Below are positions 35,651-48,741 of a DNA stretch of 64,000 nt, in pieces. This stretch comes from Xiphias gladius. Lineage: Eukaryota > Chordata > Actinopteri > Istiophoriformes > Xiphiidae. Positions within the stretch are counted from its first letter, which is position 1. Every line of letters begins with the position of its first letter. The notes under the pieces are model-generated. The model was not told the origin of the DNA and ran no database searches. It worked only from the letters and a program-made list of their open reading frames with translations. The stretch lies in assembly GCF_016859285.1 (NCBI RefSeq), contig NC_053420.1, positions 6,865,501-6,929,500 of the forward strand, given 5' to 3'. The position numbers and the translations under genes are program-made.

Positions 35651-37929
35651 GTTACATTTAGATTCAACCTCAATTTAAATTTCACCTTCAACCTTATTTT
35701 TTTGTTTGCAGTCAGCCATGAAACGCACAGATCACTCGGATGACAATACAGCGTTTCCGCACTAGAATATAATATAACACCTTTTTCACTGTCCTACTGG
35801 TCAAAGAATGAAAGAAAAAAAAAAAAAAAACGAGAGTTACAATTCTTAATTAAGTACATGAATTTATTTCACATTTCTGTTAGTACCTCCCAGGTGTATA
35901 TAACAATAATTCCTAGTAACATAATTAATAAATTAACGTGACCTGGACCTGTGTTTGAATTACTGAACAGGGCACAAGCCGAGGGGCCCCGAGGGGTCAG
36001 GGGGCCCCTGTATGAAGTTACTGCTCTCGTTTGAAAGTCACAGAGCTCAGTTAAAAAAAAAAAAAAAAAAGAAAATGTAAAGACAGTTAAAACTACTCTA
36101 AAGAGACACAACACGACAACAAACTATGAGGCTGCGTCTTTTTGTTTGTTTGTGCCTTTTGGGCCTCCTATTCTGGGGGGGGGGTATTGGAGATCAGGTT
36201 TTCTGTCCCTGTAAGTAGGACACAGTCAAACTCTCCACAGACTGACGTGTGTCTCTAAAAACAAAGTGAGTGTGTAAAATCCTGAGCACGTCGGAGAATA
36301 TTTCAGATTCTCGGCGAGCTGACTCAGACGGTCTGCAAACCGATGGAAGAAGGAGGGTTTTATTTTGTTTCTGACCCTGAGTTTTTGTCTCTGCTGAGCG
36401 TCGCGATACAAACAATTTGTATTTTTTTTTTTTTTCTGCCAGTGTGGCGTCTGAATGACACAGCGGGAACAGAGAAAGAACGTATCGGGGAGTCAGAACT
36501 GAAGTATATCTTCAATCAGCGAAATGAAGCTCTCAAGATATTACTTTTACTATCATTTAGAATAATAAAATCCAACAGTAGCTAATCTTTATTTAATGAC
36601 TACTTAAATTTGTGTGAAATTAGATCAAATCGTATTATTCTTTAAATTTTTAATAGAATTATGTTTTTTGTCCTGCACTAAAATTAGCAGTATAGAGAAA
36701 AAGCTTCAGCAGGAGTCAATACAGACTGTGCATTGTGTAATTTAATGTTCACATGTCTGCACGTGTGTATTTTCATTCCTCGTGGGTGTTTTGTTAATGA
36801 GCAGCAGGGTGTGACTGATTTGGTTTGATTCGAAGAGGCCCATAAATAAATAAAATCATCTCTGTTTGTGATGGAAAAAAAAAAAATCTGCAGGAAAACA
36901 AAGAATAATCAAGTGAGACAATCTCTGATCGTGTGTGTGTGTGTGTGTCTGTCTGTGCATGTACAGGGAGGAGAAGGTTAAAAAACGACGGTGAACCAGA
37001 AGAATTTCCATTTCGTCCAATTTGTTTCACTGATGATCAGAGTGTGTGTGCGTGTGTGTGTGCGTGTGTGTGTATCATGCGGACAGCCGACAGTGCTGTG
37101 AACCATGTGAGGACACGTGAAGTGGACAGAGACAGACCTTGCAGCCGAGACGACACCGACAGTCCAACAAATCATTTGGGTCGTTTGTCCCTAACTGTGG
37201 AGTAACCGTGGGCCATAATGAGCCGCTTACACAGACGACCTATGGGCACAGGGAGGACAGTCTCGACAGTGTACTCACAGAGGTGGAGAGTGCGGGTGTG
37301 GGGGTCGGCTCCCGTCGCAGACCTGCATTAACCTCTTTGTCAACCATGACCACAATCTTTCCCATTGAAGGAATAGTTTGGCGTTTTGGAAACACACTCG
37401 TTCATTTTCAAGTACTAAAGGAGAAGGACAAAAAGCCCAATTGTCACCATCACTGGGACCCTTTGTAATAGTCCTTTCTCCTTCTCTTTTGACTGAAGAA
37501 CCGGTAACACCAGGTAAAAGCGGGTACACTGGAGGTTCCGGTAAAGGCCGGTCAGTCGGCCTTCTCTTTCTGAGCATCACAGGGCTCGTACACGCTTCCG
37601 ACGGATTTGAGAGACCTACAGTAACAGCCTATGGTATTTTTGCTGGAAAGTTGAAAATTTGACTAATGGAGGAAAAAAAGAAGTCCCAGCATGATAGTTG
37701 ATGTATTTTCATCCTGCTCTTTCCATCAGTGGACATGTAGTGTATCTGAGGTCGGGCTGCCATATGCGATGTTCCTCGTTAGGAGTGTGTGAGTGTGTGC
37801 GGACCTCGTTCTTCATGCGTCCTGAGTATTCGTTTTATAAGATTACGGCCTTACGGTTCTTTGTGTCACAAGTTGTTTTAAGGTTCTAATTGTTGTATGT
37901 GCTTGTATCTTTGGGTTTTTTCTTTTAAA

Positions 37930-38060
37930 GGACAGGTTGATCATTTTTCAAGTCTGTTTTTAAGCAATAGACGGGCGCCCATATGAACACTGAAACAGCT
38001 TGTCCTCAGACTTCCTGTTCACGCTGGCCATTAAACAGATCCCTTCCTGACCTGCCTCTG
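37930..38060 (+). repeat. Second copy of the 'gcccatatgaacactg' repeat
   Basis: Shares 'gcccatatgaaca', 'tggccattaaa' and 'agatcccttcct' with 35480-35630 in the same order. Only about 130 bp are alike. Confidence 0.4.
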
Positions 38061-38999
38061 ATGTCAACCCTGTCCTCTAGTAAATGTTGTTTCTATACAA
38101 CTGAACTACAAAGGCAAATACGTTTTGTAGGAAACATAATCACTGGCTGGATTATGTTCAGAAGCAATGTATTTTATTAATGAAGGAACTACACGCCACA
38201 CTTATTAACAGCGGCAGGGTCACCAGGAGGGGGATGGCGGATGGTGGACGCACGAAGCGCATGCCTGTCCCACCCGAGACTGGGGCTCAAATCCGCGGCC
38301 CAGGCTGCGGTTATGTTGAGGCAACAAAAGCGCTTTGGTTAAGGTCGTTGTTTGGGTCAAACCTCGATAAACACGTTGTGTATGAACTCACTGTGTTAAA
38401 CCAGACCAGGATCCTTCCCTAACCTTAACCCGTGAGAGGCTAGACATAACCAGTCAAAGGTTTAATACTGCTGTAGTCACTCCACGTGGATATTGTTCTG
38501 CAAGATCAGATATTTTGGAGGAAAACAAATATGTTGCCGGTGAACATTTCACTGACATGTTCAGTATCAACCGCGTCTTGCCGAATAACTAAATTAACAA
38601 CACATCTTCATCGTGTTTGTGTGTTTCCCACAAAAGTTATTTTTTGGTTGCAGTTCAGTTGTACATAACTGTAATTTTTATTAGAAACGGCTGCCGATGG
38701 AAGTAATGGGGGAAAAAAAAAATCCACATTCCTCCCGCCATACAAAAGTGTATTCAAAAGTTTATCTGAAGCTACTATGAGGCCTCAGCAGTCTGAATTA
38801 TTCACATCAAATGGATATCTTCCAAAGTTACGGCCTTTTTAATACAGAATTCCCTTTTTGTTTCTATTTTTTCACATCAGCTCAGCAAGGAGACATTGTC
38901 CAGGGAAACACATGGAGGGAATTTCATGCTAAAAAAAGACTGAAAAAGAAGATATCCACTTGATTTGCCTAACTCAGACTCCTGAAGACTCAGGAGAAT

Positions 39000-39380
39000 G
39001 TTAGCTTAAAGTTTGAAATGGATTTTTGCTCAAAACAACATGGATTTCGTCCTCCGTCACTTACCGTGTATTGAAATTGCTTAAAGAAAGGGGATCTCTT
39101 TGGGGACGGCCTGAAAAACGAGGAACGCCAGTTAGCTTAGCTTAGCACAAAGGCTGGAAATGGGGGGAAACTGTTAGCCTGCTCTCTCTGCGAGGATCAA
39201 AGTCCATGTGCCAGTGCCTGTAGAGCTCATTAGTTAATGGGTTATTTCTCATTTGTTTGTTCGGCGAGTGGACAAATGACACGTTATGGCTTCACAGGGG
39301 GTTTTGTGCCAAACTATTTCTCGGCCCGGACCAGTAACTTCCTTCTGTCTTGTCGTCAACGTCTTGGTTTTACACTTCAG
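39000..39380 (+). repeat. Family Q repeat, copy
   Basis: Contains 'gttagcttagcttagcaca', 'tgtagagctcattagttaat' and 'atttctcggcccggacca', parallel to 31015-31500 and 6765-7190. Confidence 0.6.
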
Positions 39381-39899
39381 TTTTTGTACGTCGCTATTGC
39401 AACAGGTTAGGAGGTGAAATGCATGACACTAGACTAGAGGATTACATTACTGCATTTCCTGTTACAAAACACACTATGTTTAGACTGAGGCCACATCGAC
39501 CGACAGATAAATAAAGTTGCTGTATAAACATTTGTTAACTCCAACAAGTAGATTTTTATGAAGTTACTCTTTAAATAATGGGACACTTTTCTTTATACAA
39601 TTGTGATTAACTAGAGGACCAGGACTTGAACTCTGAGGCTCTGTGCACTCGCTCTTAAATGACCTCGCACTCCTCACTGAGGCGCCTGCAGCTTCACACG
39701 CAGAGTTTAACAGTATCTGCGGATGACTGGTGACTATCAGCTCACGCCCACAGGTTTGGACGCCAGCTCACCTCTGATTGCGCCACCGTGAACCTCCCAG
39801 TGCTTTCGTTACAGTTTCAGTCTCGACAAGGCCGGGGCCCTCTCGTCTCTGGACGCTGAAACCCTCTGCAAGTAAACCTTTTATTCCCCTCAAGTATGT

Positions 39900-40345
39900 G
39901 AACTTATTACTGTAACGAAGATAAAACCATATCTCAACTGTTAGAAGAATGTACATAAATTATCCCATGCTTCGCTATTTCTCTGTTGTTATCAGCACCC
40001 TTGAAAACTATGCGCAAGGGGGTACTGCAGCTGCGAAGCAGTTACCCCCAATAAAGATAAGATATATTGCCCTCTTTCCTTGTTTTTGTTTCTTGACCAG
40101 TCCCTGAGACAGGCAGGGGGCACCCTGCCTCTTAGATGAGATTGTGCAGCTATGCCGACATACGAACCACCCTATGGAAATAAAAGAGCGAGGTAGACGG
40201 CTGAGAAACTCAGAGCGGGTCGGAGATTGTAACTGAGCACTCTCTGTCCGTTCTCCTTGCAAGTATTTAACCTCACCACTCTGTGTCCTGCCTCATTTCT
40301 GTGCTTATATCTGTTTTAGGTTGTTTGAACCTGACATCAACACAC
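39900..40345 (+). mobile_element. Possible solo LTR
   Basis: A non-coding block of about 440 bp carries 'ccctatggaaataaaagagc' (AATAAA at about 40179), then a GT-rich stretch, then 'cctgcctcatttctgtgct', which is the usual order at the end of an LTR. A TG start near 39945 and a CA end near 40340 are possible but not certain. No internal retroelement genes flank it. Confidence 0.3.
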
Positions 40346-40439
40346 ACGTGTGACAGCGGCATGTAGGGGCCTCATTATTGAGGTGAATTATTTTGGAACA
40401 AGCACAAGGTAAAAACAAGAGCAGTGGACGGGAGAAACA

Positions 40440-40605
40440 GTGGAAACATTTTTAGAAAATGAGGACATTTTTTGTTAGGTGAAGATTTTTTTTTTTTTAA
40501 ATTGAGGACTTGTTTTTAAAAAAAGTGAATATATATTTTTGAAAAGTGAGGACATTCTTTGTAAATGAAGACATTTTTTGGAAGTGAGGACATTTTGTTG
40601 ACCAG
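40440..40605 (+). repeat. Degenerate 'gaggacattttttg' minisatellite
   Basis: About six to seven irregular units of 20-25 bp, each with GAGGACATT or GAAGACATT followed by a T-run and 'gaaagtga'-like text. A looser version of the same words is found at about 25640-25720. Confidence 0.6.
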
Positions 40606-41126
40606 AAGGTGCTCCAGATTGACTGTACTGAATTTGATGGTGTTGAAACAAATTTTAAATGTTATTTAACTGCTTTTACACATTTATTTGATTTATTATT
40701 TTATTTATTTATTTAAAGCAAATTGTTCTAAAAGAACTCTCTGTAATTTAATTTTTAAATATTGTTGGACATCCAAATATTATTTTATATTAAGTCCAGG
40801 GATTTTATTGCGAGGACGCTATTATTGTGATGAAACTGCAATAAATGGAGAAATCACATTGAACAATTTGACTCATGCTACATGCTTTCATTTAACTTTA
40901 TTTATTTCTTTACCTTTTTAGCGTTTTATTGGTGGATCAGTGAATACAGGAACACAATTCTTATATGGTGATAATACAAAGAATAAGTAGTAATGTAAAG
41001 AATATGGTTTTGTTGTGCCCCCCGCCATACAAACGTAAATATGGACAAATTCAAAATCCTGTTGCTATATACTTCATATTCTTTAAAATATGTTGTTGTC
41101 AACTAACACAATAAGAAAACCGATGA

Positions 41127-41128
<2 letters not shown>

Positions 41129-41158
<30 letters not shown>
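41129..41158. repeat. (GA)n microsatellite
   Basis: About 15 GA units, a purine-strand tract unlike the CA/TG tracts that dominate the window. Confidence 0.95.
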
Positions 41159-41162
<4 letters not shown>

Positions 41163-42703
41163 TAAAGAGAACAGACCTGAGGAGATGCTGGTGTTTGTCT
41201 TCCTCTGGTGGCTGGAAGCTGAACCGCGTCACATATCATTCAGTCCTCTTGAGTCACCCTGGCAACCGAGACAAACACCGACTGTGACCAGTATGGACAA
41301 AACTGCTTCCTTATTGTCAGCAGCAGATCAGAGTTCGTATGAATGGGATGAAAATATATCAACTCAACTTCCTGGCATCACGGTCTGGGAAAGGGGTTTC
41401 GAGTCAGTCCTTCGCTGGTTGAGCGCCTGAATCAGGAATTGTCCACGGATTCATCGCCAAAGTGAGCGTAGGTGTATTATTGGCGATTGTGTGTGGGAAA
41501 AAGTTAATTATTGGTTAAAAATCAGCTCCTACACGAGACTTGATTCAAAACCGACCGTACAATGTATCTCCTTTAAAAACGTTAATGAAACTGCCCGTCA
41601 AAATGCTGCTTTCTCATGACTTTCATTTGTTAAGTTAGGAAATATGTGTGTGTGTGTGTGTGTGTGTGCGCAGTATAGACCGCAGATACACACGTATTCA
41701 GCCACAACATTAAAACTGGTAACATGCTTTAATGGTGTGGCTGATCAGTGTAATGCATTACTGTTTATCATAACTACTGATAGAAACAACTGACGTTTCC
41801 TATGACAGGCTGAAGGCAACAACAGATCATACAGAGTTATGTAAAATGTGACCGAGGCCTGATATAACGGTGATTTTCGGTGTGTGTGTGGTTTATTAGA
41901 CATTGACCTGCCGGTTTCAGGATAAAGTTCACCGACCTGTGGACGTTAACTGGAAAATAGCTTGAGGCTAAAAACTCTAAAATAACATTTACCGTCATCT
42001 GCCTGAAAGAAAAATCTGGTTGTGTGTGGTTTTAACTGAAATTAATGCAGAAACTGTGAAGAAAGAAAGTACGTGCTTGGTATTTGTGTATTTCATGTGA
42101 TTTTTTTGTTTTTTACAAATTCTGAGGTCATTGTGAATATTTTGATCATACACAATGAAAAATTAATAATATTAATCAGTTAACTGTTCAGTCATATAGT
42201 CTCTTATTTCAAAACATGAAAGTTGAGCATTGAAATTTAGTTTCAGTGGTGAATCCTCCAGAGCCACTGAAGTTTTGAAAAACATATTTTTTAATTTTAT
42301 ATCCTTTATTTGTTTTTATTGGCCTAGAAGCAGCCACAGGGGTAGCTAAGGCCCCGTGTGTGTATATTCAGTCTGGTTGAATATCAGTTTCATCCTGAAC
42401 TCTGTGAATATTATACCAGAAAAAAAAAAAAAAACCTGGGGAAAAAAGAACAGTGAAAATCAATAATAATAATATAAAAAAATAATGGATAAAAAACAAA
42501 AAAATGTCTGATTTCTTTTGAGTTATTAAAAACTTTAATGTGTGGATGTGAAAGGTGCTGCCGCTGTTAATGCGACTGTTATAGATGTGACATCATGGCA
42601 GTATGAGGTCAACACACACACACACCCACACACACACACGAACAAGTCAACACCCTGTAACTCTTCTGCAATCAGAGGCTGACTTCATCCTTCAACCAGC
42701 CTC

Positions 42704-42705
<2 letters not shown>

Positions 42706-42747
<42 letters not shown>

Positions 42748-42882
42748 TGTGTGTGAGTGTGTGTGTGTGTGTTGGTCAGCATTGCGTGTTGATTGCACCT
42801 CGTTACGGCAGAAAGCAGCCGGATGGTGATGGAGGGAGTATGTATGTGTTTGTTTGTTTTGTTTGTCTCAGTTGGAGATGGG

Positions 42883-42952
<70 letters not shown>

Positions 42953-42956
42953 GTGT
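42706..42956. repeat. Paired (TG)n microsatellites
   Basis: TG tracts at about 42706-42772 (interrupted by GAGTG) and 42885-42950, separated by about 110 bp of unique sequence. The long frames covering them are Val-Cys or Thr-His artefacts. Confidence 0.95.
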
Positions 42957-43040
42957 TTGTGTGTAAGTGTGTATATATGTGTGCAAAGAATTGCCTCAAG
43001 TTGCATTTGATGGTTGCACAGGAGAGCAACGAAACCATGG

Positions 43041-43042
<2 letters not shown>

Positions 43043-43097
<55 letters not shown>

Positions 43098-43112
43098 TAT
43101 ATATATACATAC

Positions 43113-43150
<38 letters not shown>

Positions 43151-43158
43151 ATATATAT

Positions 43159-43231
<73 letters not shown>

Positions 43232-43342
43232 CATACATATATATATATACATACATACATACATATATATATCTACACACACATACATACATACATCTAC
43301 ACACACATACATACATACATCTACACACACATACATACATAC

Positions 43343-43376
<34 letters not shown>

Positions 43377-43432
43377 ATATACATACATATATCTATCTAT
43401 CTATATATATATATATATATATCTATATAAAA
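43043..43432. repeat. Large compound microsatellite with 24-bp satellite unit
   Basis: About 390 bp of simple repeat: (CA)n at 43043-43093, (TA)n/(CATA)n to 43272, three exact 24-bp units (CTAC, three CA, three CATA-like words) at 43273-43344, then (CTAT)n and (TA)n. All long frames in this stretch are artefacts. Confidence 0.95.
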
Positions 43433-44559
43433 TGTTCTATAAATCTGGACCCCTAAACGACGGGGGCCCCTGGGCTGTTATCCAGTTTGCTTGGTTGGTA
43501 ATCCAGCCTCTTTCATATTGTTACGAGTAATAGATAATTTTCTTAGTGAAGTCTGGTGAAGTTTTCACTCCAAGCAGACTCTCTGGAGGGCGTGCAGAAA
43601 GTCTGCACAAGGCTCCTTGTGGACTAGATGAGTTCTGGATGGAGACAGACCTCGAGGCTTCCTGTGTGCGTGTCTGTTAAGTCTGTGAATTTGGGCAAAT
43701 CGGGACATTTGGATTCAGGCTGTTGTTGTGTCCATGTTACATAATTGAGATTCTGACTCGTAAATAGCGTTCAACATCCAAATCGTTATTACAACTGGGA
43801 AACACGCAATTTTTAATGCTCTACTATATCCGACTTGGCACTTATTCCATGGAAACAAAACAAATATGGATGCGATCCATCGGCCAAAGACGGTCATTCA
43901 AGGTAATTAACAGAAACCTTAATGGATACGGGGGTTACACAGTCAGTGGACAGTATTTAATCCTCACACAACCAACTCTGTCGATGAGTTAACACGGGAA
44001 CCTTTTCCATCCTCTACCATCCGCCCCATATCACACGAACACAGCATCAGTCAGCACATCTGTAACCATCGGTCAGTCTGGTTTAATAAATCCTCAGTGG
44101 AGGATTTCTGAAGTGGACTGTTCATCACATTCATGAAAATAAACATCACGTCTCACACGCTCAGCTGTTATGATTAGTGTTTCATTTGGGTAAATGAGGG
44201 AAAGATTTAAGGGCCTTATGGGGGGGGGGGTCCTGATGCTTAATTAGCTGCTGATGCAACATACCTGGGGAGACACTGGTGAAGACAATCCCCAGGGGGT
44301 TGGTTTGTTTGATTCGATGTTTGATTCGTAAATCCTCAACTACGTATAGAAAACAGCATGCGCTGGCCCGAAACCAAAGGAGGCCTGCAGGCCGGACCGA
44401 ACGCCATCACCCGCCGGCCTTGTGGGAGGACTACAGGTGAGTCACACCTGTACATTCAAGACAGGGAGACGGAGCGCACACGTGAAAGGACGACGGGAGC
44501 ATCCTCAGGTGGATCAGCAGCAGGCAGGGCTCTCAAGTGGGCGTATTTTCAAAGTTCCT

Positions 44560-44720
44560 TACGCCAGCGGTGGAGAGCATCTATATACATTAACTGAAGT
44601 AGTGAACGTAACTACAGTTACGATGCACAGTACTTGTGCCGAACTTGATTATTTACTCTTTATGCCAGTTTTTACTTCTACTCTGCTACATTTCAGAAGG
44701 AAAAAAAATTGTACTTTTGG
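44560..44720 (+). repeat. Teleost dispersed repeat, 'ggtgga..cattaact..' type
   Basis: Text such as 'agcggtggagagcatctata', 'gcacagtacttgtgcc' and 'tacttctactctgctacatt' resembles a very common fish repeat starting 'agtggtggaaagtaactaag'. Related text lies at 54533-54680 in the first trib3 intron. Confidence 0.5.
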
Positions 44721-45029
44721 CGACATTCATCCAATGCCACAGTTACTGTTCAAACTGAGATTTGAATTATTACCAAAACTACATGGTTCTTTCACACTGA
44801 AACTTTACATAAATTTTGAGGATATAACAGACCTGTAAAATAACACACAAACAACATTTGTTTGAGTAACAGACTCCCTGTTACTTTTGATAATCCACAG
44901 AACGCATTTGCGACAGTTTTTACAGGGACTGTAGACGACGATGTGAAGCTCACAGTGGCTACAACTGATATTTTTAAAACGTGAAAAGGTGAAAATAATG
45001 TGACCGGTGTCCCTTGCAGATGAACTTAG

Positions 45030-45220
45030 AATTACACCTGAATCTGCAGCTCCTCTCGGCTTTCCAGAGCTTTATAGTTAGGCTCAGCTCATTGTTTATC
45101 TGTCCAGCCCACAATTTAGCTGTTTCGGTTCGGTGTCACTGCTCTGAGAGAATAGTTTTCAGAGCAGGCAGCTGTTTTGAGAGTAAAAGTTCTAAAACCC
45201 CACTGTCCACCACCTGCTCA
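45030..45220 (-). repeat. Dispersed repeat, family C, copy 3 (reverse)
   Basis: Reverse-complemented, it shows 'caaaacagctgcctgctc', 'actgtgagctgagcc'-like and 'gagctgcag' words in the order seen at 8215-8475 and 30640-30990. Confidence 0.5.
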
Positions 45221-45558
45221 CCAAACATCAGACAGACACAGAGACAGAAACTACTTCCCTCGGGGGTCGGTAGAGACCAAGAATAAAAGCCACAAGAGAG
45301 TGAATATTGAAGCGCTGAGCTGGAAATGAACCATGGACTGGGAAACAAAACTGGAAGGTAGCGATCATCGCCAGTTGTTCTTAAAGACTCACTGCTGTTT
45401 GTTGATTGTTAGCACTGGTTATTTCATTGATAATATATATCAACATTATAATAACATAATTATTTTGAGATTTAGGACTCAACAAACTCAACTCAGCAAA
45501 TTCCACTTCTTTCTTGAACAGACACAGTGAAAAGGTCAAAGGTCGGACCCCCCTAAAA

Positions 45559-45562
<4 letters not shown>

Positions 45563-45610
<48 letters not shown>

Positions 45611-45741
45611 GAGTCATGTCACAGTGGATGGAGTCGTCAAGCCAACAGCAGACATTACTGCTTGTTTCATCACAGAGACAATCCCAGGCTGGCCTCAGTG
45701 TGTGTTTATAGAGATCTACCCCCTTCTCACACACACACACA

Positions 45742-45833
<92 letters not shown>

Positions 45834-45861
45834 CACACGCACACACACATACACACACACA
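45563..45861. repeat. Two (CA)n microsatellites
   Basis: CA tracts at 45563-45607 and 45728-45861. The second is about 130 bp with GACA, ATACA and CGCA interruptions. A GT-rich tract follows at 45917-45963. Long frames here are artefacts. Confidence 0.95.
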
Positions 45862-46112
45862 CTCAGGGGTCACCAGGGATGATGCAAAACTGAGACAAGA
45901 AGACACTTAAATACTGTATGTGTGTGTGTGCCTGTGTGTGCGTGTGTGCGCGTGTGTGTGCGTGCAGGATTACAGAGGAGCCTGAACTGAAGAGGCTGCT
46001 ACAAAATCTGGTTTGATGGGATGAAAGAGCCAGAAAAAAAGAGCAAAGCTATAACGATTATACTAACTAATAATGATCTAATAATAATAATCCACTAAAT
46101 GTGTTATTTGCA

Positions 46113-46468
46113 GAGCTGCAACGATTAATCAATTAATTGATTAATCAGTTTTCTCGATCGACAAAACTGTCAACTATTTTGATAATCAATTAATCATTCT
46201 GAGCTATTTTTTCTCTGGTTGCAGCTTCTGAAATGTAAATATTTTCTGGTTTCCTCCGTCTTCTGTGAAAGCGAATTTAATATTTTGGGGTTTTGGACTG
46301 TTGGTTGCACAAAACAAGACATGTGAACATGTCATCTTGGACGCTGGGAATTTGTCAAGGGGCATTTTTCTATCATATTCTGAAATTTTTTAGACAAAGA
46401 GCTGTTCGATTAATCAAGAAAATATTAGACAGATTAATCGATAACGAAAATAATCATTAGTTGCAGCC
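46113..46468. mobile_element. Palindromic MITE-like element
   Basis: The left end reads 'gagctgcaacgattaatcaa'. The right end, reverse-complemented, reads 'ggctgcaactaatgattatt'. Both are followed inside by 'gattaatc' words. At about 355 bp there is no coding frame. A tip fragment lies at 12062-12110 and a decayed piece at about 55330-55530. From memory it resembles an abundant percomorph element, perhaps hAT-derived; class uncertain. Confidence 0.6.
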
Positions 46469-48645
46469 AAATCAAACGACTACCTCCGTGCTCGCCGCTC
46501 TATGAGGCTGCACTGGGCACAACATTAGCATGCTAACATGTTCACGATGACAATGCCAACATGCAGGTACCATGTTTAGCATGTTCACTATCTTAGTGTG
46601 GGGCTACGCTTTGTTCATACTTCAATACCAATGCCGCAGAAACACGTGTATCCCACACATATGTGCACTGCCACAATCTGAAGTCAGCGTACGAGGACAC
46701 GTCCCGCACATTCGCACTAGAAAACAAGATGGTGACCTCACAGAAGCCATAGAAGACCTCCGTTGTTTGTTGTATTTGGCTGAACAACAAGAAAAAGACA
46801 AAGAAAATGGTTTTGTGCAACAGCTGGAGTAGAGTGGGACCAAAGATGTGGAGTACAGCACACACATACAGCACTCGAACCTTTTCTGGCACGTGCTCGT
46901 AGTATGTACAGTCTGCGTGGTCACAGATTTTTTTATGCGGTGGCTGGTTGTCCATACGTGGACGCGGGCAGGTGACAAAAGCTGCGTCGGGCTGACCGTC
47001 ACGGCCAGGCCAATGCGGCGACCATGAATGAACTTCAAGCAGGAGCAGCTGTTTACCACTTGGCTGCTCTGACATCTTTTTACTTGAGGGTCGGCTACAA
47101 GGTCCAGTTTGTAGCTTCTCTGCAGCTTTTGATCATATGACGTGATCTCCAACAGAAGATGGAGTAATGGAATCGTAGAGGTTTACGTCTCGGTTTTCTC
47201 TGATGAGAAGTTATGAAACTGTTCAGAAAGATGGAACTAAACTTTCCATGATGACTGGACAAACTCTGCTGATGAAGCTCATGTGATGTGATGGAAATCA
47301 CCAGAACAGCTTCTTGTTTTGATGTTTTGATTGCCTTATATTCTTTTTTTGGTTTTGTTATGGTCTTCTTATCTATTTTGTTGCTTTTATTATTCCCTTT
47401 GCGGTTGTTTGTGCGCTTTAGTATCCAGCTGCTGTACTGATTATATTCTTACTTGCTAGTCGTCTTATTATCAGATTGTCAGTCATCTGTGCAGAACTTT
47501 GAATTGCACCAAGAGGTGCTGTAAAAATAAAGTTTGATCGGTTGATAAATGGACTCTGTGACGAAGATTGACAACTGGTGGCGCTGTCTTTGAAGTAGCT
47601 TTTTATTTCGTTTGATTCATTTTGCACAAAACAAGTGTGCATATGTTCACTATACATAAAGTACATTTACGGGTTAGCTACAGATAAGAAACTCAGGAGC
47701 CCCTTTGTTAGCTACACCTGTATACTACAGCAGGGGCACTCCAATACAGCAGCTCTGCCATGACATCTATCTTTACAAAGCTCATAATGTTTAGTTTCTG
47801 TGGATAGCGTCAGAAAAATGTGTAAATTCATAAATATGTTAATTATTGAGGCCATAGTTAAAGGTGTTGTTGCACTGAGCTACATTATACTGGGGTATTT
47901 CTAATTATAGAATACTAAGAATATTAGTGTCAGTGAAAACTGAAATTATAGGCATCAATAAATTAGACTATATGACCGAACATTATTATTAATGTTCTAA
48001 TATTTGCATTATTATTTTTCTTTTTTTCATGTGCTGAATAAAGCTGAATGTAGTAAATTTCAATATAATTTAGAGTAATTTTGTGTTTGATTTTGAATGT
48101 AAATGTAACCGTTTTTAAAACAGTAAACTTGCATTTTTTTTGGTGGTGGTTGAATTCAGGTGAGAAACCACTTCCTGAAATTTTCGAAAGGTGTGGTCGT
48201 TGAACGGACTTTGCGTCAAAGCAATGAAAAGTCTAGTCCACGCAGACTGCCGCTGTGCCGCCTGTGTGAAGAATTTATAAAAAGCGGATTCAGTGGTGAC
48301 GAATGTGTGAAAAAAATTGATAAAAACTGTCATACTGCTCTCATTGGGTTGATTAAATCTGCATTTAGCAAAGACCACCGAGTGCTCAGTGGCTCAGGCG
48401 AGGGAAACGCTCAAGGACGTTTTATCGTATAACCACCCCTGGGCTTTAACTGTTTCTTAAAGCTCCCTCTGTTAACCAAATGTTAAACTCAGTGTTAGCC
48501 CCCCTCCCCCAGAGGCTCCAGAGATCACGATGCCCTGAGGCAAAACACAGAGAGAGCGAGAGAGAGAGGGAGAGGGGGGGGGGCTAGTAGACCAGACAGC
48601 AGGTTTACACACAGGAAGTGGATTTAAAGCTGAGAGACGGAGAGA

Positions 48646-48646
<1 letters not shown>

Positions 48647-48736
<90 letters not shown>
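48647..48736. repeat. (CA)n microsatellite, ~45 perfect units
   Basis: The longest uninterrupted dinucleotide run in the window, preceded by GA-rich text (48550-48646). Because it is uninterrupted it should be highly variable in length. Confidence 0.95.

Positions 48737-48741
<5 letters not shown>

Noticed and set aside
38215..38330. tRNA-like text with 'gggctcaaatccgcggcc'
   Set aside because: A T-arm-like word is present, but I could not build an acceptor stem, D-arm or anticodon arm around it. It may be a tRNA-derived SINE remnant, not a tRNA gene.
42803..43530. Long open frames of Thr-His, Val-Cys and Ile-Tyr repeats (also at 325-662, 25076-25358, 45381-45910, 48472-48796)
   Set aside because: They are six-frame translations of CA, TG and TA microsatellites. 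They have no start context or non-repeat domain.
44358..44838. Plus-strand frames of 79 and 138 residues
   Set aside because: The second half is a common fish repeat and the first half has no recognised domain or splice context.
46593..47152. Minus-strand frames of 160 and 176 residues
   Set aside because: Two overlapping frames of similar length, no recognised domain, no clear splice partners; one end overlaps family P repeat text. They are more likely chance in repeat-derived sequence.
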